Of a stretch of 64,000 nt of DNA, positions 37,902 to 46,726 are shown in pieces (positions within the stretch are counted from its first letter, which is position 1; every line of letters begins with the position of its first letter). The stretch spans positions 24,300 through 88,299 of the forward strand of contig JBGPHC010000016.1 of the NCBI GenBank assembly GCA_041484195.1. Direction: 5' to 3'. The position numbers and the translations under genes were made by a program. The notes beneath the pieces were generated by a model that worked only from the letters and a program-made list of their open reading frames with translations, had not been told where the DNA came from and searched no databases. The DNA comes from PSRI01 sp041484195 (lineage in GTDB: Bacteria; Bacteroidota; Bacteroidia; Chitinophagales; Chitinophagaceae).

Positions 37902-39196
37902 TGCTTCACTTCGATTTTACTCAACAATTGAATATTGTTCGGATTGGAATAATCATATTGATAGATGCCGCCATTTGCCACAACCAACGCAATATGGTTC
38001 CAGGCTATCACATCAAATGTTTCGATGCCCGGAATAGTGTTGATCAGTTGCAGGTTATTCACATCCGCGGCGTCAAATATTTTCAGTCCGTCAGATCCGT
38101 CACAGATAAAAAGAAGATTACCATCCTTCGAGAGTCCTCTCGGATTAGTCAAAAGATAAGTGCTAACGAGTGAAGGGCTGTTAAGATCTGATATGTCGAG
38201 AATTTCAAGCTGGTTGGTGAATCCCATGCATTGATTTCCCGAACGCAGGGTTACATATGCGTATTTATCATCCGCTATTACCGGATCACAACTCCTGGTA
38301 TGCGCAAATTGACCCTCAGAAGAAGGATTCTTACCATTTGAAGCATCGAAAATATACATGCCATTGGATGAACCGATGAACAATTTATTCTTGAATGGAT
38401 AGATTGTCTCAATATTCATCCCCACATTTACCAAATTTGAAAATTCCGGATCACGGGGTGCAGAAATTCCAAATACATTGAGATCGCTGGTTGTTACCGA
38501 ATACAGGTAATCATTAAGGATTGCAAACCTCGCCATTGATCCACCAACGCCAAAAGGCGAAGAGGCGCTGGCCGGAACGCTTAATGAAAGATTGCCGCGA
38601 TTAGTGTATGCCGCGCCATAAATCAGATCTGAACTCATTAAAACATTATGCTTGTCGAAATTCACCCCGAAAAATCCTCCATCTCCACAATCCATGCTGA
38701 CAACCGTATCTCTTTTCACCCAATCCACGATTACTTTGGAAGAATCCGGGTAGAATATACCATAATACTGCCGGAATGGGAACACGCCACTGATGAATTT
38801 GGTGGGCTTAACATGGAGAGGATCGCTGATGTCCAAAGCCACCAGGTCGGTGTAGGCATCCGCGTAGAGCGTATTTCCTTTGACCGCCAGATCCATGTTT
38901 CCCGGAATATTTATGAATGCCGCATTGCGTGGAGCAGCGGGATTTGAATTATCAATGATGTGAATACCTTTATCCAGTTCATTCAGAAAAATATAATTCC
39001 CGCGAATGTAGATTTTGCCGGGTAGCTGAATGTCTTCTGGCGGATTGCTTTTCACATTGGCCCTTACCTCCTGGGTTGTCTTATAAAGAGGCATGAAATA
39101 TGAATAGGTTTGGGTGCAGTGATCCTTGAAACAGGAACTGAAGAAAATTATTGGCAGCAGCATACTGCCGCGCAGCAACGCAGTTAGCTTTTTCAT
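37898..39196 (-). CDS. LVIVD-repeat lipoprotein
   Basis: A 432-residue lipoprotein. The signal peptide ends in IIFFSSC (Cys22). The mature protein is a propeller of LVIVD repeats, which recur about every 40-45 residues: IRGNYIFLNELDKGIHIIDN, VKGNTLYADAYTDLVALDIS, FKNKLFIGSSNGMYIFDASN, and DGNLLFICDGSDGLKIFDAA. Each repeat contains the strand pair followed by a short DxSDP- or DASN-like turn. LVIVD proteins are surface propellers of unknown ligand. The gene is coupled to a downstream outer-membrane-barrel gene and follows 25 bases after the sigma/anti-sigma-like pair, so all four may share one transcript. Confidence 0.85.
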   Translation of the reverse strand: MKKLTALLRGSMLLPIIFFSSCFKDHCTQTYSYFMPLYKTTQEVRANVKSNPPEDIQLPGKIYIRGNYIFLNELDKGIHIIDNSNPAAPRNAAFINIPGNMDLAVKGNTLYADAYTDLVALDISDPLHVKPTKFISGVFPFRQYYGIFYPDSSKVIVDWVKRDTVVSMDCGDGGFFGVNFDKHNVLMSSDLIYGAAYTNRGNLSLSVPASASSPFGVGGSMARFAILNDYLYSVTTSDLNVFGISAPRDPEFSNLVNVGMNIETIYPFKNKLFIGSSNGMYIFDASNGKNPSSEGQFAHTRSCDPVIADDKYAYVTLRSGNQCMGFTNQLEILDISDLNSPSLVSTYLLTNPRGLSKDGNLLFICDGSDGLKIFDAADVNNLQLINTIPGIETFDVIAWNHIALVVANGGIYQYDYSNPNNIQLLSKIEVKQ

Positions 39197-39220
39197 GTTG
39201 GCAATTTTAGAGAATTGACA

Positions 39221-40774
39221 CTATTTATTATGTGAACGTTGCGCAGGCCCAAATTCCCAAAGCGCGAGATTGGCCTTCAAACCCAAAAACCATAGATGCT
39301 GTTTGAGTCCCCCGGAATTTTTTTTCAGATCACCGACCATGTATTGAAATTGAGGTCCCACACTTAGCGGATATTTTGATTGATTGAAGAGCCCCACGGT
39401 AACGCCGGCATGCAGGCTGAGCGGGATCTTCATCAGGAGTGCATTATCCTTGAACAACACATTACTCGTGTAATCGCGGTGCAGGTAGTTGGAATTGAGC
39501 AACCATCCCAAAGCCAGACCTGCATCCAGGTTCAGCGGCATTTTTTGGCTCTTATTCATTTGCAATTCCACCGAAACCGGAAGTTCCAGATATTGGAAAT
39601 GATTTAGGTATTCGCGGGTGTATCCTGCAGCATAAAAACTATTCAATGTCAAATATGTATACCCATTCGAAATCTGCACCTGACTATTCACATAATTTCC
39701 CACGAGGGTCCTGAAATCATATTGCTTATAGTCCAGACCCGATTTCAGTGCAAATCCTTTATTCAAATTCAGTTTCACATAGACTCCAACGCCCCAGGAA
39801 AAGGACGCTCCCCTATAAACGCTGTCACCTAAGAACCGTCCACCCGAGGGCGCCAGCGTTGTTAAATAGTTCGGGGAGGCAGCATTCATTCGCGAGGAAT
39901 TGGAGCGGATCATCACATCTGAAGATCCCATTCTCCCCGAAATCCCAAGGCTCCATTTCTTATGGTCTTTGATCTTGTCTTTCTTTGCCGGACCTTCCTT
40001 AGCAACCAGGGACTGCGGCATGCCATGATTCGCGGGCGGAATGGCTGCAGGATTTGATGGCATGGGCTGCGAATATACCTTCACGTTATAGGCAAGCAGT
40101 TGTGGGTTGAATACGAGATTATTCTCAAAAGGATTTTTATTCCTTTCCTGATCCTCAATATTCCTTTCCATGGATTCATTCTCATTAGGCCGGCGCTTAG
40201 CAACAAGATCAAGGGTCTTATCATTCGAGGGTTTGTCAGAGCTCCTGACCTTTTTTACGAATGGAACATGCTTCCCAGCACCAGGTGAACTTTGGTAGTT
40301 CTGAGGATTATCCGGATTATTTGCCTTCTTATTATCCGGATTATTTTCCTTTTTAACGACGTGGCTGAATTTCCCCGGTTTTTTTTCCGCAGGGGCTATT
40401 TTGTCTTTGGGTTCGTCTTCACTGTTAAGTGCAGGTGAATTCAGCCCAGGGGATGATTTATTTTCATCAACAGCTTTCGGAGCAATTTTGAGATTGGCTG
40501 GTGATTTTGGACTCGCTGCGGGATTTTCAATTTCTTTCTGATTGGAATGACCGGCTGCTATGGGAGATTCCTGATGCCTGGAATGGCTTTCAGCCCACCA
40601 ATATCCCGCTCCGCCAAGAAGGAGAACCAATAATCCTGACCATATCAGTCCTCTCCTGCGCCTCTTGTCTTTACGTATGCGCATGGCCACCATGGGCCAT
40701 ATTTCCTCCGATGGTTTGAGTCTTAACTCATCCAGCGTTTGCTGCACTTTCTTTTCGAATTCATTTGCCGGCAT
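39221..40774 (-). CDS. Inner-membrane anchor fused to outer-membrane beta barrel, next to ECF sigma factor
   Basis: A protein of about 517 residues with an unusual layout. Residues 1-45 are cytoplasmic (FEKKVQQTLDELRLKPSEEI), followed by one transmembrane helix (about 48-66, GLIWSGLLVLLLGGAGYWWA). A low-complexity Lys/Asn/Pro/Ser-rich linker of about 200 residues follows. The last 240 residues are beta strands typical of an outer-membrane barrel (FSWGVGVYVKLNLNKGFALK, LNLDAGLALGWLLNSNYLH, SLHAGVTVGLFNQSKYPLSV). The ATG at 40774 overlaps the sigma-factor gene by 14 bases. The cytoplasmic part could bind the sigma factor and the barrel could sense the outer membrane, but this is inference. The Bacteroidota annotation is usually just outer-membrane beta-barrel protein. 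Confidence 0.7.
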   Translation of the reverse strand: MPANEFEKKVQQTLDELRLKPSEEIWPMVAMRIRKDKRRRRGLIWSGLLVLLLGGAGYWWAESHSRHQESPIAAGHSNQKEIENPAASPKSPANLKIAPKAVDENKSSPGLNSPALNSEDEPKDKIAPAEKKPGKFSHVVKKENNPDNKKANNPDNPQNYQSSPGAGKHVPFVKKVRSSDKPSNDKTLDLVAKRRPNENESMERNIEDQERNKNPFENNLVFNPQLLAYNVKVYSQPMPSNPAAIPPANHGMPQSLVAKEGPAKKDKIKDHKKWSLGISGRMGSSDVMIRSNSSRMNAASPNYLTTLAPSGGRFLGDSVYRGASFSWGVGVYVKLNLNKGFALKSGLDYKQYDFRTLVGNYVNSQVQISNGYTYLTLNSFYAAGYTREYLNHFQYLELPVSVELQMNKSQKMPLNLDAGLALGWLLNSNYLHRDYTSNVLFKDNALLMKIPLSLHAGVTVGLFNQSKYPLSVGPQFQYMVGDLKKNSGGLKQHLWFLGLKANLALWEFGPAQRSHNK

Positions 40775-41324
40775 ATGACCCTGATTTAAGATCAACAGAA
40801 TGCTTTTCTATCCAGCCTATGAGTAGATTTCTTGCTCTCATATATTGGGAACGTGATGTCACTTCGCTTATGCCCAGTATCTGCCCAATTTCCAGGTGTG
40901 AATACCCTTCTACGGCATACAGGTTAAATACGGTCTGGTACCCGGTTGGAAGTTGCCTGATCAGGTTGGCCAGGTCTTTGGCCTGCATTTGCATTTGAGG
41001 ATTTTCTTCAGAAACGGGGTGGAGGCCTATTTCCTGAAATGAAAGATCATTTTGATACTTCCTGTTCTTTTTCAGGTAATTAATTGCGGTATTCACCATG
41101 ATTCGCCTGATCCATGCACCCAATTCACCTTCCGAACGATACTGGTGCAGATTCCGGAACACTTTCACGAAGCCATCCTGCAACACGTCTTCCGCATCGG
41201 AGAGGGACTTGGTATATCGGTAACATACGCTCAACATTTGCTCAGCAAACAAATTATACAATTCTTGCTGGGCCAATACCTTCCCCTTCAGGCAGTTCTT
41301 CATCAATTGCTGTAATTCGGTCAT
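40761..41324 (-). CDS. ECF-type RNA polymerase sigma factor
   Basis: A 187-residue ECF sigma factor. Region 2 includes LSVCYRYTKSLSDAEDVLQD and GELGAWIRRIMVNTAINYLK. Region 4 includes LIRQLPTGYQTVFNLYAVEG and the helix-turn-helix SHLEIGQILGISEVTSRSQY. Length and motifs are normal for the Bacteroidota SigW-like group. It overlaps by 14 bases the gene for a membrane/beta-barrel protein that may be its regulator. It is distinct from the sigma factor at 1560-2114. Confidence 0.93.
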   Translation of the reverse strand: MTELQQLMKNCLKGKVLAQQELYNLFAEQMLSVCYRYTKSLSDAEDVLQDGFVKVFRNLHQYRSEGELGAWIRRIMVNTAINYLKKNRKYQNDLSFQEIGLHPVSEENPQMQMQAKDLANLIRQLPTGYQTVFNLYAVEGYSHLEIGQILGISEVTSRSQYMRARNLLIGWIEKHSVDLKSGSYAGK

Positions 41325-41508
41325 CCGGAATAACGTATAGGATTGACAATGCTACATAATATTCCGTTGCATGAGCACCGAAAGTTTCGGACTCTCGAAC
41401 TATGTGAATCAGCGTTTGGCTATGAATGAGTTAGACATCCAAACCCAAATTCTGTTCATAGGCTCGTCATTTTCATTCAAATTTCTTAGTTCAGCTAACT
41501 TCGTGTTC

Positions 41509-42156
41509 ATGCCCCTGTTTGCCTTGAGCCATGAATTGGTTTTTCCTCCTGTTGAGCTTGCTGAGCCTGATGGCCTTCTGGCCATGGGAGGCGACCTATC
41601 TACGGAACGTCTATTGCTGGCCTATCGGAACGGAATATTCCCCTGGTATGAGGGCGAAATTCCATTGTGGTGGTGCCCGAACCCCCGTTTTGTCCTTTTC
41701 CCCGCCGAAATGAAGGTGAGCAAAAGCATGCAGCAATTGCTGAAAAAAAACATATTCAGCTTTAGCATCAACAAAGACTTTCGGTCCGTGATCGAATCCT
41801 GCAAATCGGTTAAGAGGAAAGGGCAACCCGGCACCTGGATCACAGAAGAAGTGGAAAAAGCATTCGCCAACCTCCATGAAATGGGCTATGCACAAAGTGC
41901 GGAAGTATGGCTGGATGGAGAACTCGTAGGAGGCCTCTATGGATTGCGCATGGGGAAAATATTTTTCGGGGAAAGCATGTTCAGCAAGACCAGTAATGCC
42001 AGCAAGTACGCTTTCATTAAATACGTACAGCATTTGCAGGCTGAAGGTGTGCAAATGCTGGACTGCCAGGTGTACACCCAACACCTGGAAAGCCTCGGCT
42101 CCCGCATGATTGAAAGATCGCAATTCATCAAATTGCTGAAGCAGTGGATCGACTAA
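41509..42156 (+). CDS. aat: Leucyl/phenylalanyl-tRNA-protein transferase
   Basis: A 215-residue cytoplasmic enzyme that moves Leu or Phe from aminoacyl-tRNA to the N-terminus of proteins starting with Arg or Lys, marking them for ClpAP (N-end rule). The typical sequence features are FPPVELAEPDGLLAMGGDLS, YRNGIFPWYEGEIPLWWCPN, the core GLYGLRMGKIFFGESMFS, and the C-terminal LDCQVYTQHLESLGSRMIER. The ATG at 41509 matches the usual length (about 215-230); further upstream in-frame ATGs add non-conserved residues. It lies divergent to the ECF sigma gene. Confidence 0.93.
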   Translation: MPLFALSHELVFPPVELAEPDGLLAMGGDLSTERLLLAYRNGIFPWYEGEIPLWWCPNPRFVLFPAEMKVSKSMQQLLKKNIFSFSINKDFRSVIESCKSVKRKGQPGTWITEEVEKAFANLHEMGYAQSAEVWLDGELVGGLYGLRMGKIFFGESMFSKTSNASKYAFIKYVQHLQAEGVQMLDCQVYTQHLESLGSRMIERSQFIKLLKQWID

Positions 42157-42226
42157 CGGCTAGGCCAAAATGCAGGATTGGGAGTTTCTGCACCCTGCCG
42201 GCAGCCATATAGCCGTACTCAATTTA

Positions 42227-44479
42227 TCATTTCCTGAACTTTTGCTTCAGGCGGCTCAGGGCATCATCCAGGTTTTTTCCGCCTGCCTCCCCTTCCTTCT
42301 TCTTTTCTTCACGGGGCGGCAGGATACTTTTTTTTGTTCCTGCCCGCTCTTCCGTAAGTTGCGATTCGCCTGCCTGACTTATGGACAAGGCAATCCTTTT
42401 TCTGATAGGATCCACTTCCAGCACTTTCACAATAACCTTTTCATTCAGACTCAGCACTTCATTGGGATCTCCAATATAACGATGTGCTATTTCTGAGATA
42501 TGCACCAGCCCGTCCTGCTTCACTCCAATATCAACAAAGGCGCCGAACCTGGTCAAATTAGTCACGATACCAGGCACCACCATGCCAGGCAACACATCAG
42601 ACAGGCTGTAAATTTCGGCGAATTCAAATTGTTGAACCTCCTTTCGGGGATCGAGTCCCGGCTTGGACAATTCCTTCAAAATATCGCGAATAGTCAGCTC
42701 TCCACTCTGCTCATTCACATATTTTTTGGGGTCAATTTGTTTGATCAATAAGTCATTCCCAATCAGGTCCGGAATTTGCACCCGGAGGTCGGCAGCCATC
42801 CTGGCCACGACCCCATAGGCTTCCGGATGCACGGCGCTCTGATCCAGCGGATGGTCTCCATCCTTGATCCTGAGAAATCCTGCGCATTGTTCATACGCTT
42901 TTGATCCCAGGCGTGGTACTTTTAAAATCTGCTCCCGGTTCCTGAAACTCCCGATCTCGGCCCTGTAACGAACCATGTTTTCAGCAAGTGTTGTTCCAAT
43001 ACCACTCACATAGGCCAATAAATGCCTGCTGGCGGTATTGAGATTTACACCTACCTGGTTCACACAACTCACTACGGTCTGATCGAGTTTTTCTTTTAGC
43101 CTGAACTGGTTTACATCATGTTGGTATTGGCCTACCCCAATGCTTTTCGGATCAATCTTTACCAATTCTGCCAGGGGGTCCATCAGCCTTCTCCCGATAC
43201 TAACGGCGCCGCGTACCGTAATATCCTGATCGGGAAATTCATCGCGCGCGGTCTCGGAGGCGGAGTACACCGAGGCCCCGTCTTCATTGACAAGAAATAC
43301 GGGCAGGCCCAAATTGAGTTTCTTCACCAATTGCTCCGTTTCCCTTCCCGCCGTTCCATCACCAATGGCAAATGCCTGAATCTGGAATGTTTCCACCAAT
43401 CCCCGGAGTATTTCTTCCGCTTCCCGAAGCTTCCCTGGCTCATGGATAAAAATCAGGGAGGTCTTTTTCAATGCGCCCTGTTCATCGAGACAAACTATTT
43501 TACAGCCCGTACGATATCCGGGATCGATGGCAAGAATCCGCTTGCTTCCCAATGGTGAGCTCAATAATAATTGTCTGAGGTTTTCGGCAAAAACATTGAT
43601 GGCCTCCTCGTCAGAGCGCAGCTTCAATCCTGCCCTGAATTCGGTTTCCAGTCCTGGCTGCAACAATCGCCTGTAGGAATCCTTCAATGCCTTTCTCACC
43701 TGTTCTGTGCAGCTATTCATCCCTTTTAGCCAGGCCCTCTCAAGAATTTCAATTGCCGGCTCTTCCAGAGGTTCAATGGCAACGCGAAGAAATCCTTCCA
43801 CAAATCCCCTCAGCACGGCCAGTGCCCTGTGCGAAGGAACCTTCATCACAGGCTCGCTATAATTGAAATAGTCTTTGAATTTTATGGCCTCCTGCGCCTT
43901 TGCCTCAACAACCTTACTGCTGAGGCTGGCTTTTTCTTCAAACAATTTCCTGAGGCGGGCCCTGATATCGCCGTCTTCACTCACTTGTTCCGCGATAATA
44001 TCTCTCGCGCCCTGCAGCACATCTTCCAGGCTGGTCAATTTTTCATTGAAATATTTTGCCGCCTCCGCATCCAGGTCAAGCTCCCTTTGCTCTAAGATCA
44101 TAATGGCCAGAGGCTCCAGACCATTTTCTCTTGCAGCCTGGGCACGTGTCTTGCGTTTCGGTTTGAATGGAAGGTAGATGTCTTCCAGTTCGGCAAGTTC
44201 ATGGGCTCCATTCAATTTCTGACGGAGCTCTTCTGTCATTTTTCCCTGGTCAATGATCGCCTTATCAATAAATCCTTTTCGATCCTTGAATTCTTTAAGC
44301 AGGCCCGCCTCTTCCTTGATTTTCAAAATCTGCACTTCGTCCAGATTCCCTGTCCTGTCCTTACGATACCTGGCAATGAAGGGAATAGTGGCTCCCTCTC
44401 CGAGCATTTCCAAAACAGCTTCTGCCTGCGCAGCACGGATATTCAATTTGGAAGCGATGTCTGATGCGAATTCCTGCAT
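42227..44479 (-). CDS. tex: Tex family S1 RNA-binding transcription accessory protein
   Basis: A protein of about 750 residues that binds nucleic acid and acts in transcription, influencing expression of surface and toxin genes in other bacteria. Visible parts are the N-terminal Tex helical domain (AEAVLEMLGEGATIPFIARY), the YqgF/RNase H-like domain (RILAIDPGYRTGCKIVCLDE), a helix-hairpin-helix region (VGVNLNTASRHLLAYVSGIG) and a C-terminal S1 domain (LPGMVVPGIVTNLTRFGAFV and VDIGVKQDGLVHISE). The ATG at 44479 starts directly at the conserved N-terminus; an ATG at 44530 would add 17 residues. The C-terminal tail is rich in Lys and Glu. Confidence 0.94.
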   Translation of the reverse strand: MQEFASDIASKLNIRAAQAEAVLEMLGEGATIPFIARYRKDRTGNLDEVQILKIKEEAGLLKEFKDRKGFIDKAIIDQGKMTEELRQKLNGAHELAELEDIYLPFKPKRKTRAQAARENGLEPLAIMILEQRELDLDAEAAKYFNEKLTSLEDVLQGARDIIAEQVSEDGDIRARLRKLFEEKASLSSKVVEAKAQEAIKFKDYFNYSEPVMKVPSHRALAVLRGFVEGFLRVAIEPLEEPAIEILERAWLKGMNSCTEQVRKALKDSYRRLLQPGLETEFRAGLKLRSDEEAINVFAENLRQLLLSSPLGSKRILAIDPGYRTGCKIVCLDEQGALKKTSLIFIHEPGKLREAEEILRGLVETFQIQAFAIGDGTAGRETEQLVKKLNLGLPVFLVNEDGASVYSASETARDEFPDQDITVRGAVSIGRRLMDPLAELVKIDPKSIGVGQYQHDVNQFRLKEKLDQTVVSCVNQVGVNLNTASRHLLAYVSGIGTTLAENMVRYRAEIGSFRNREQILKVPRLGSKAYEQCAGFLRIKDGDHPLDQSAVHPEAYGVVARMAADLRVQIPDLIGNDLLIKQIDPKKYVNEQSGELTIRDILKELSKPGLDPRKEVQQFEFAEIYSLSDVLPGMVVPGIVTNLTRFGAFVDIGVKQDGLVHISEIAHRYIGDPNEVLSLNEKVIVKVLEVDPIRKRIALSISQAGESQLTEERAGTKKSILPPREEKKKEGEAGGKNLDDALSRLKQKFRK

Positions 44480-44626
44480 ATTGTAAAGTGAATTTTCGTC
44501 TTTTTTGATCAAAATGTTTCCTGAGTCCATGAAGATTTGCTTACAGGCAATACGAAGTTGTTTTCCTATTCCTTATTTGCGGATGCGAAACTAGAGTCTG
44601 CCGATGAAAACAAAAACTTGGAATTA

Positions 44627-45979
44627 TTAGCTTGTTTTACTAAAGCTGACGAGATGCTGTGGAAATAATTCTGTATGGCGATAGATCAGTCCCCGAACAT
44701 AATCATTGTCAGGATAGGGAGTCAGGTATTTTTTCAGTTTTGTGAGATGCTTTAGGGTCATGTTTTCGGGTATATATCCCATTCCATAAAACTTCCCCTG
44801 CTCCATCAACAAACAACTTTTTTCACCTGGTTCCCGGCCCTCATCAATAACCACGAAACTTGGCAATTCATGCCGCAGCGATTCCAGGGCCTCTTCCACA
44901 CGCTGATTATATTGTGGCGGATCATCATAGCCTTCAGGCACGCTGATATGAGCAGGGGTCTTGTCAAGATAACATAACTGGGGCGAGAGGCGGTGCCGCT
45001 CAATCATATTCCACAACATTCGATAGCCTTCCCACAGCATGCCGAAAGTATATAGAGGATGAAGATGTTTTCGTTTTCTTTCGATCGCCAGCCTCTTATA
45101 GCCACGCTGGTCCTCAAAAACATATAGCCCATACTGGAAATTCACGCGCTTCTGGCTGCTATTGTAAATGGGCCACATTTTCTTGATCTCAGCATCTTCC
45201 AGAATGGCTGCCTGCAGCTCGGTGCCACAAAGCTGGTAGCTAATCTGATAGATATTCCTCAAAAATTCCTGTCTTTGTTTTCCTGCACCATTATGTGTGA
45301 AATGACTACTCACTCTCTGACGCAGGCTCTTGGCCTTACCAACATATATCACTTTTCCTTTCTGATTCTTGAAATAATAGACGCCGGGTTTCTTGGGCAA
45401 TTGGTCCACCTGTTCCCTCGGCAAATGAATGGGTAGAGACTGCTCTTTGGATGATTTCTTAACGAAGCGGTCAATATGTGGCTGGGCATTATTGCGCAAC
45501 AGGAGCTCAAACAATTGTACTGTGGCACTGGCATCTCCTCCGGCGCGATGCCGGTTTTCAATGGGTATCTGGAGGCTTCGGCAAATATTTCCCAGGCTAT
45601 AAGATTGGAGCTCGGTAAATACTTTGCGCGTAAGTCTTACGGTACAGAGTTTCTTAACATCCAACTCGTATCCGCATTGCTGCAAATGGTGTTTCAGGAA
45701 GGAATAGTCGAAATTCACGTTGTGGGCGATGAAAATTTTTTCTTTCAACAGGTCATAGATGCGCGGCGCCAATTCTTCAAATTCGGGGGCTGAGGATACC
45801 ATTTCGTCCGTGATGCCTGTCATTACCTGGATAAAATAGGGTATTTCCTGAAGCGGGTTTACCAGGGTTTCGAATCGGTCCAGCACCCGCACACCATCAT
45901 GAATATAGATGGCAATTTCAGTAATGCCATGGGCAGACGCATGCCCCCCGGTAGTTTCTATGTCAACAATTGCGTACAT
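44627..45979 (-). CDS. DEDDh 3'-5' exonuclease fused to a GIY-YIG endonuclease domain
   Basis: A 450-residue protein with two nuclease domains. The N-terminal 165 residues form a DnaQ-like exonuclease with motifs MYAIVDIETTGG (D6, E8), IAHNVNFDYSFLKHHL (Asp) and HRAGGDASATVQLFE (His and Asp). The middle carries a UvrC-type GIY-YIG domain (LPKKPGVYYFKNQKGKVIYV, then GKAKSLRQRV). The remainder resembles the region following GIY-YIG in UvrC/Cho proteins. Such fusions exist in Bacteroidota and Actinobacteria and are thought to act in DNA repair. It is transcribed alone. Confidence 0.9.
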   Translation of the reverse strand: MYAIVDIETTGGHASAHGITEIAIYIHDGVRVLDRFETLVNPLQEIPYFIQVMTGITDEMVSSAPEFEELAPRIYDLLKEKIFIAHNVNFDYSFLKHHLQQCGYELDVKKLCTVRLTRKVFTELQSYSLGNICRSLQIPIENRHRAGGDASATVQLFELLLRNNAQPHIDRFVKKSSKEQSLPIHLPREQVDQLPKKPGVYYFKNQKGKVIYVGKAKSLRQRVSSHFTHNGAGKQRQEFLRNIYQISYQLCGTELQAAILEDAEIKKMWPIYNSSQKRVNFQYGLYVFEDQRGYKRLAIERKRKHLHPLYTFGMLWEGYRMLWNMIERHRLSPQLCYLDKTPAHISVPEGYDDPPQYNQRVEEALESLRHELPSFVVIDEGREPGEKSCLLMEQGKFYGMGYIPENMTLKHLTKLKKYLTPYPDNDYVRGLIYRHTELFPQHLVSFSKTS

Positions 45980-46299
45980 GGGCGATTTGGGGCCTGAAAA
46001 TTACTTAAAGTTAGATTCTTCCGCAAATGCTGAATATTGTGCCAGGGTTTGATTTTCAATGGTTAATATTCTGTCATCAAAAATTAGAAAATTTTTAATC
46101 TGTACCGGTCGAGGCAAAACTTGCGAAATACGGTTGAATTCATTAGTTTTACTCAAGTTTCATTCTTATAAAGTCTGGCTAGGCGCAGATTTTTTCTATT
46201 TCTCCAACCTTGAAGAATCGCCAGCAGTCCAATTCGACCCATTCTCCTTTGAAAGCTTTATTAATCCGGTCCTGATTTTTTAATCTAAAAATCATCACA
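45980..46299. other. Intergenic region, 320 bases, with a weak promoter candidate
   Basis: Contains TTG at 46121-46123, a 20-base spacer and TAGTTTTA at 46144-46151, one base off the TAnnTTTG consensus. It is followed by a small membrane-peptide gene. No other gene was recognised. Confidence 0.4.
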
Positions 46300-46404
46300 A
46301 TGAAGCTTTTTAACTCATTACATCTTGGGGAAGGCGTTAGAATTGCCATGATCGTAATCCTGATTTATGCGACTATTGCCATAGTCACTTATCTGGCATG
46401 GTAG
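46300..46404 (+). CDS. 34-residue single-pass membrane peptide
   Basis: A short open frame, ATG at 46300 and TAG at 46402, encoding a 34-residue peptide. It begins with a short polar head (MKLFNSLHLGEGVR) and continues into one strongly hydrophobic helix of about 20 residues ending in Trp at the C-terminus (TYLAW). The layout (polar N-terminus, one transmembrane helix, no tail) resembles small membrane peptides that modulate transporters or oxidases. I do not recognise a named family. Support for it being real: a start at a sensible distance from a promoter-like element, a perfect terminator 30 bases after the stop, and no overlap with another gene. Confidence 0.5.
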   Translation: MKLFNSLHLGEGVRIAMIVILIYATIAIVTYLAW

Positions 46405-46433
46405 TATCTGCAATTGCCTCGTGAACCATGATA

Positions 46434-46469
46434 TTTCCCCGAAATAAGTGAACATTTCGGGGAAAATTT
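46434..46469 (+). terminator. Intrinsic terminator after the 34-residue peptide gene
   Basis: TTTCCCCGAAAT (46434-46445) pairs perfectly with ATTTCGGGGAAA (46454-46465), followed by T-rich sequence. It supports transcription of the small frame ending at 46404. Confidence 0.85.
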
Positions 46470-46657
46470 TGCCACATCAATATGGACTCCTTTGTCTTTC
46501 TGTCTAGCGGTTCTCCTCCGCTTTGTTTCGTCATATTTACGCCATATTGAATTGGAATACTTTCAGCATTTTCCCCGTTTCCTGTTTCAGTTTTAGAATG
46601 CCTTTAGAACACAGGTTTCGCATTTCCTCTCCCAGGCCAGCGTTGTAAATTATTAAT

Positions 46658-46692
46658 TTTGAACCATCGTGTGCTTTGGTTTTTTACCTTTG
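46658..46692 (+). promoter_or_regulatory. Promoter candidate for valS
   Basis: TTTG at 46658-46661 and TACCTTTG at 46685-46692 match the Bacteroidota elements, with a 23-base spacer, slightly long. The valS start codon is 34 bases downstream. Confidence 0.4.
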
Positions 46693-46726
46693 CCAACCGA
46701 AAAACAGATAAAAAGGGTTGCCTGAT

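Larger units (their letters stand above)
46405..46726. other. Intergenic region upstream of valS, 322 bases
   Basis: Holds the terminator at 46434-46469 and a promoter candidate for valS at 46658-46692. Nothing else was recognised. Confidence 0.5.
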
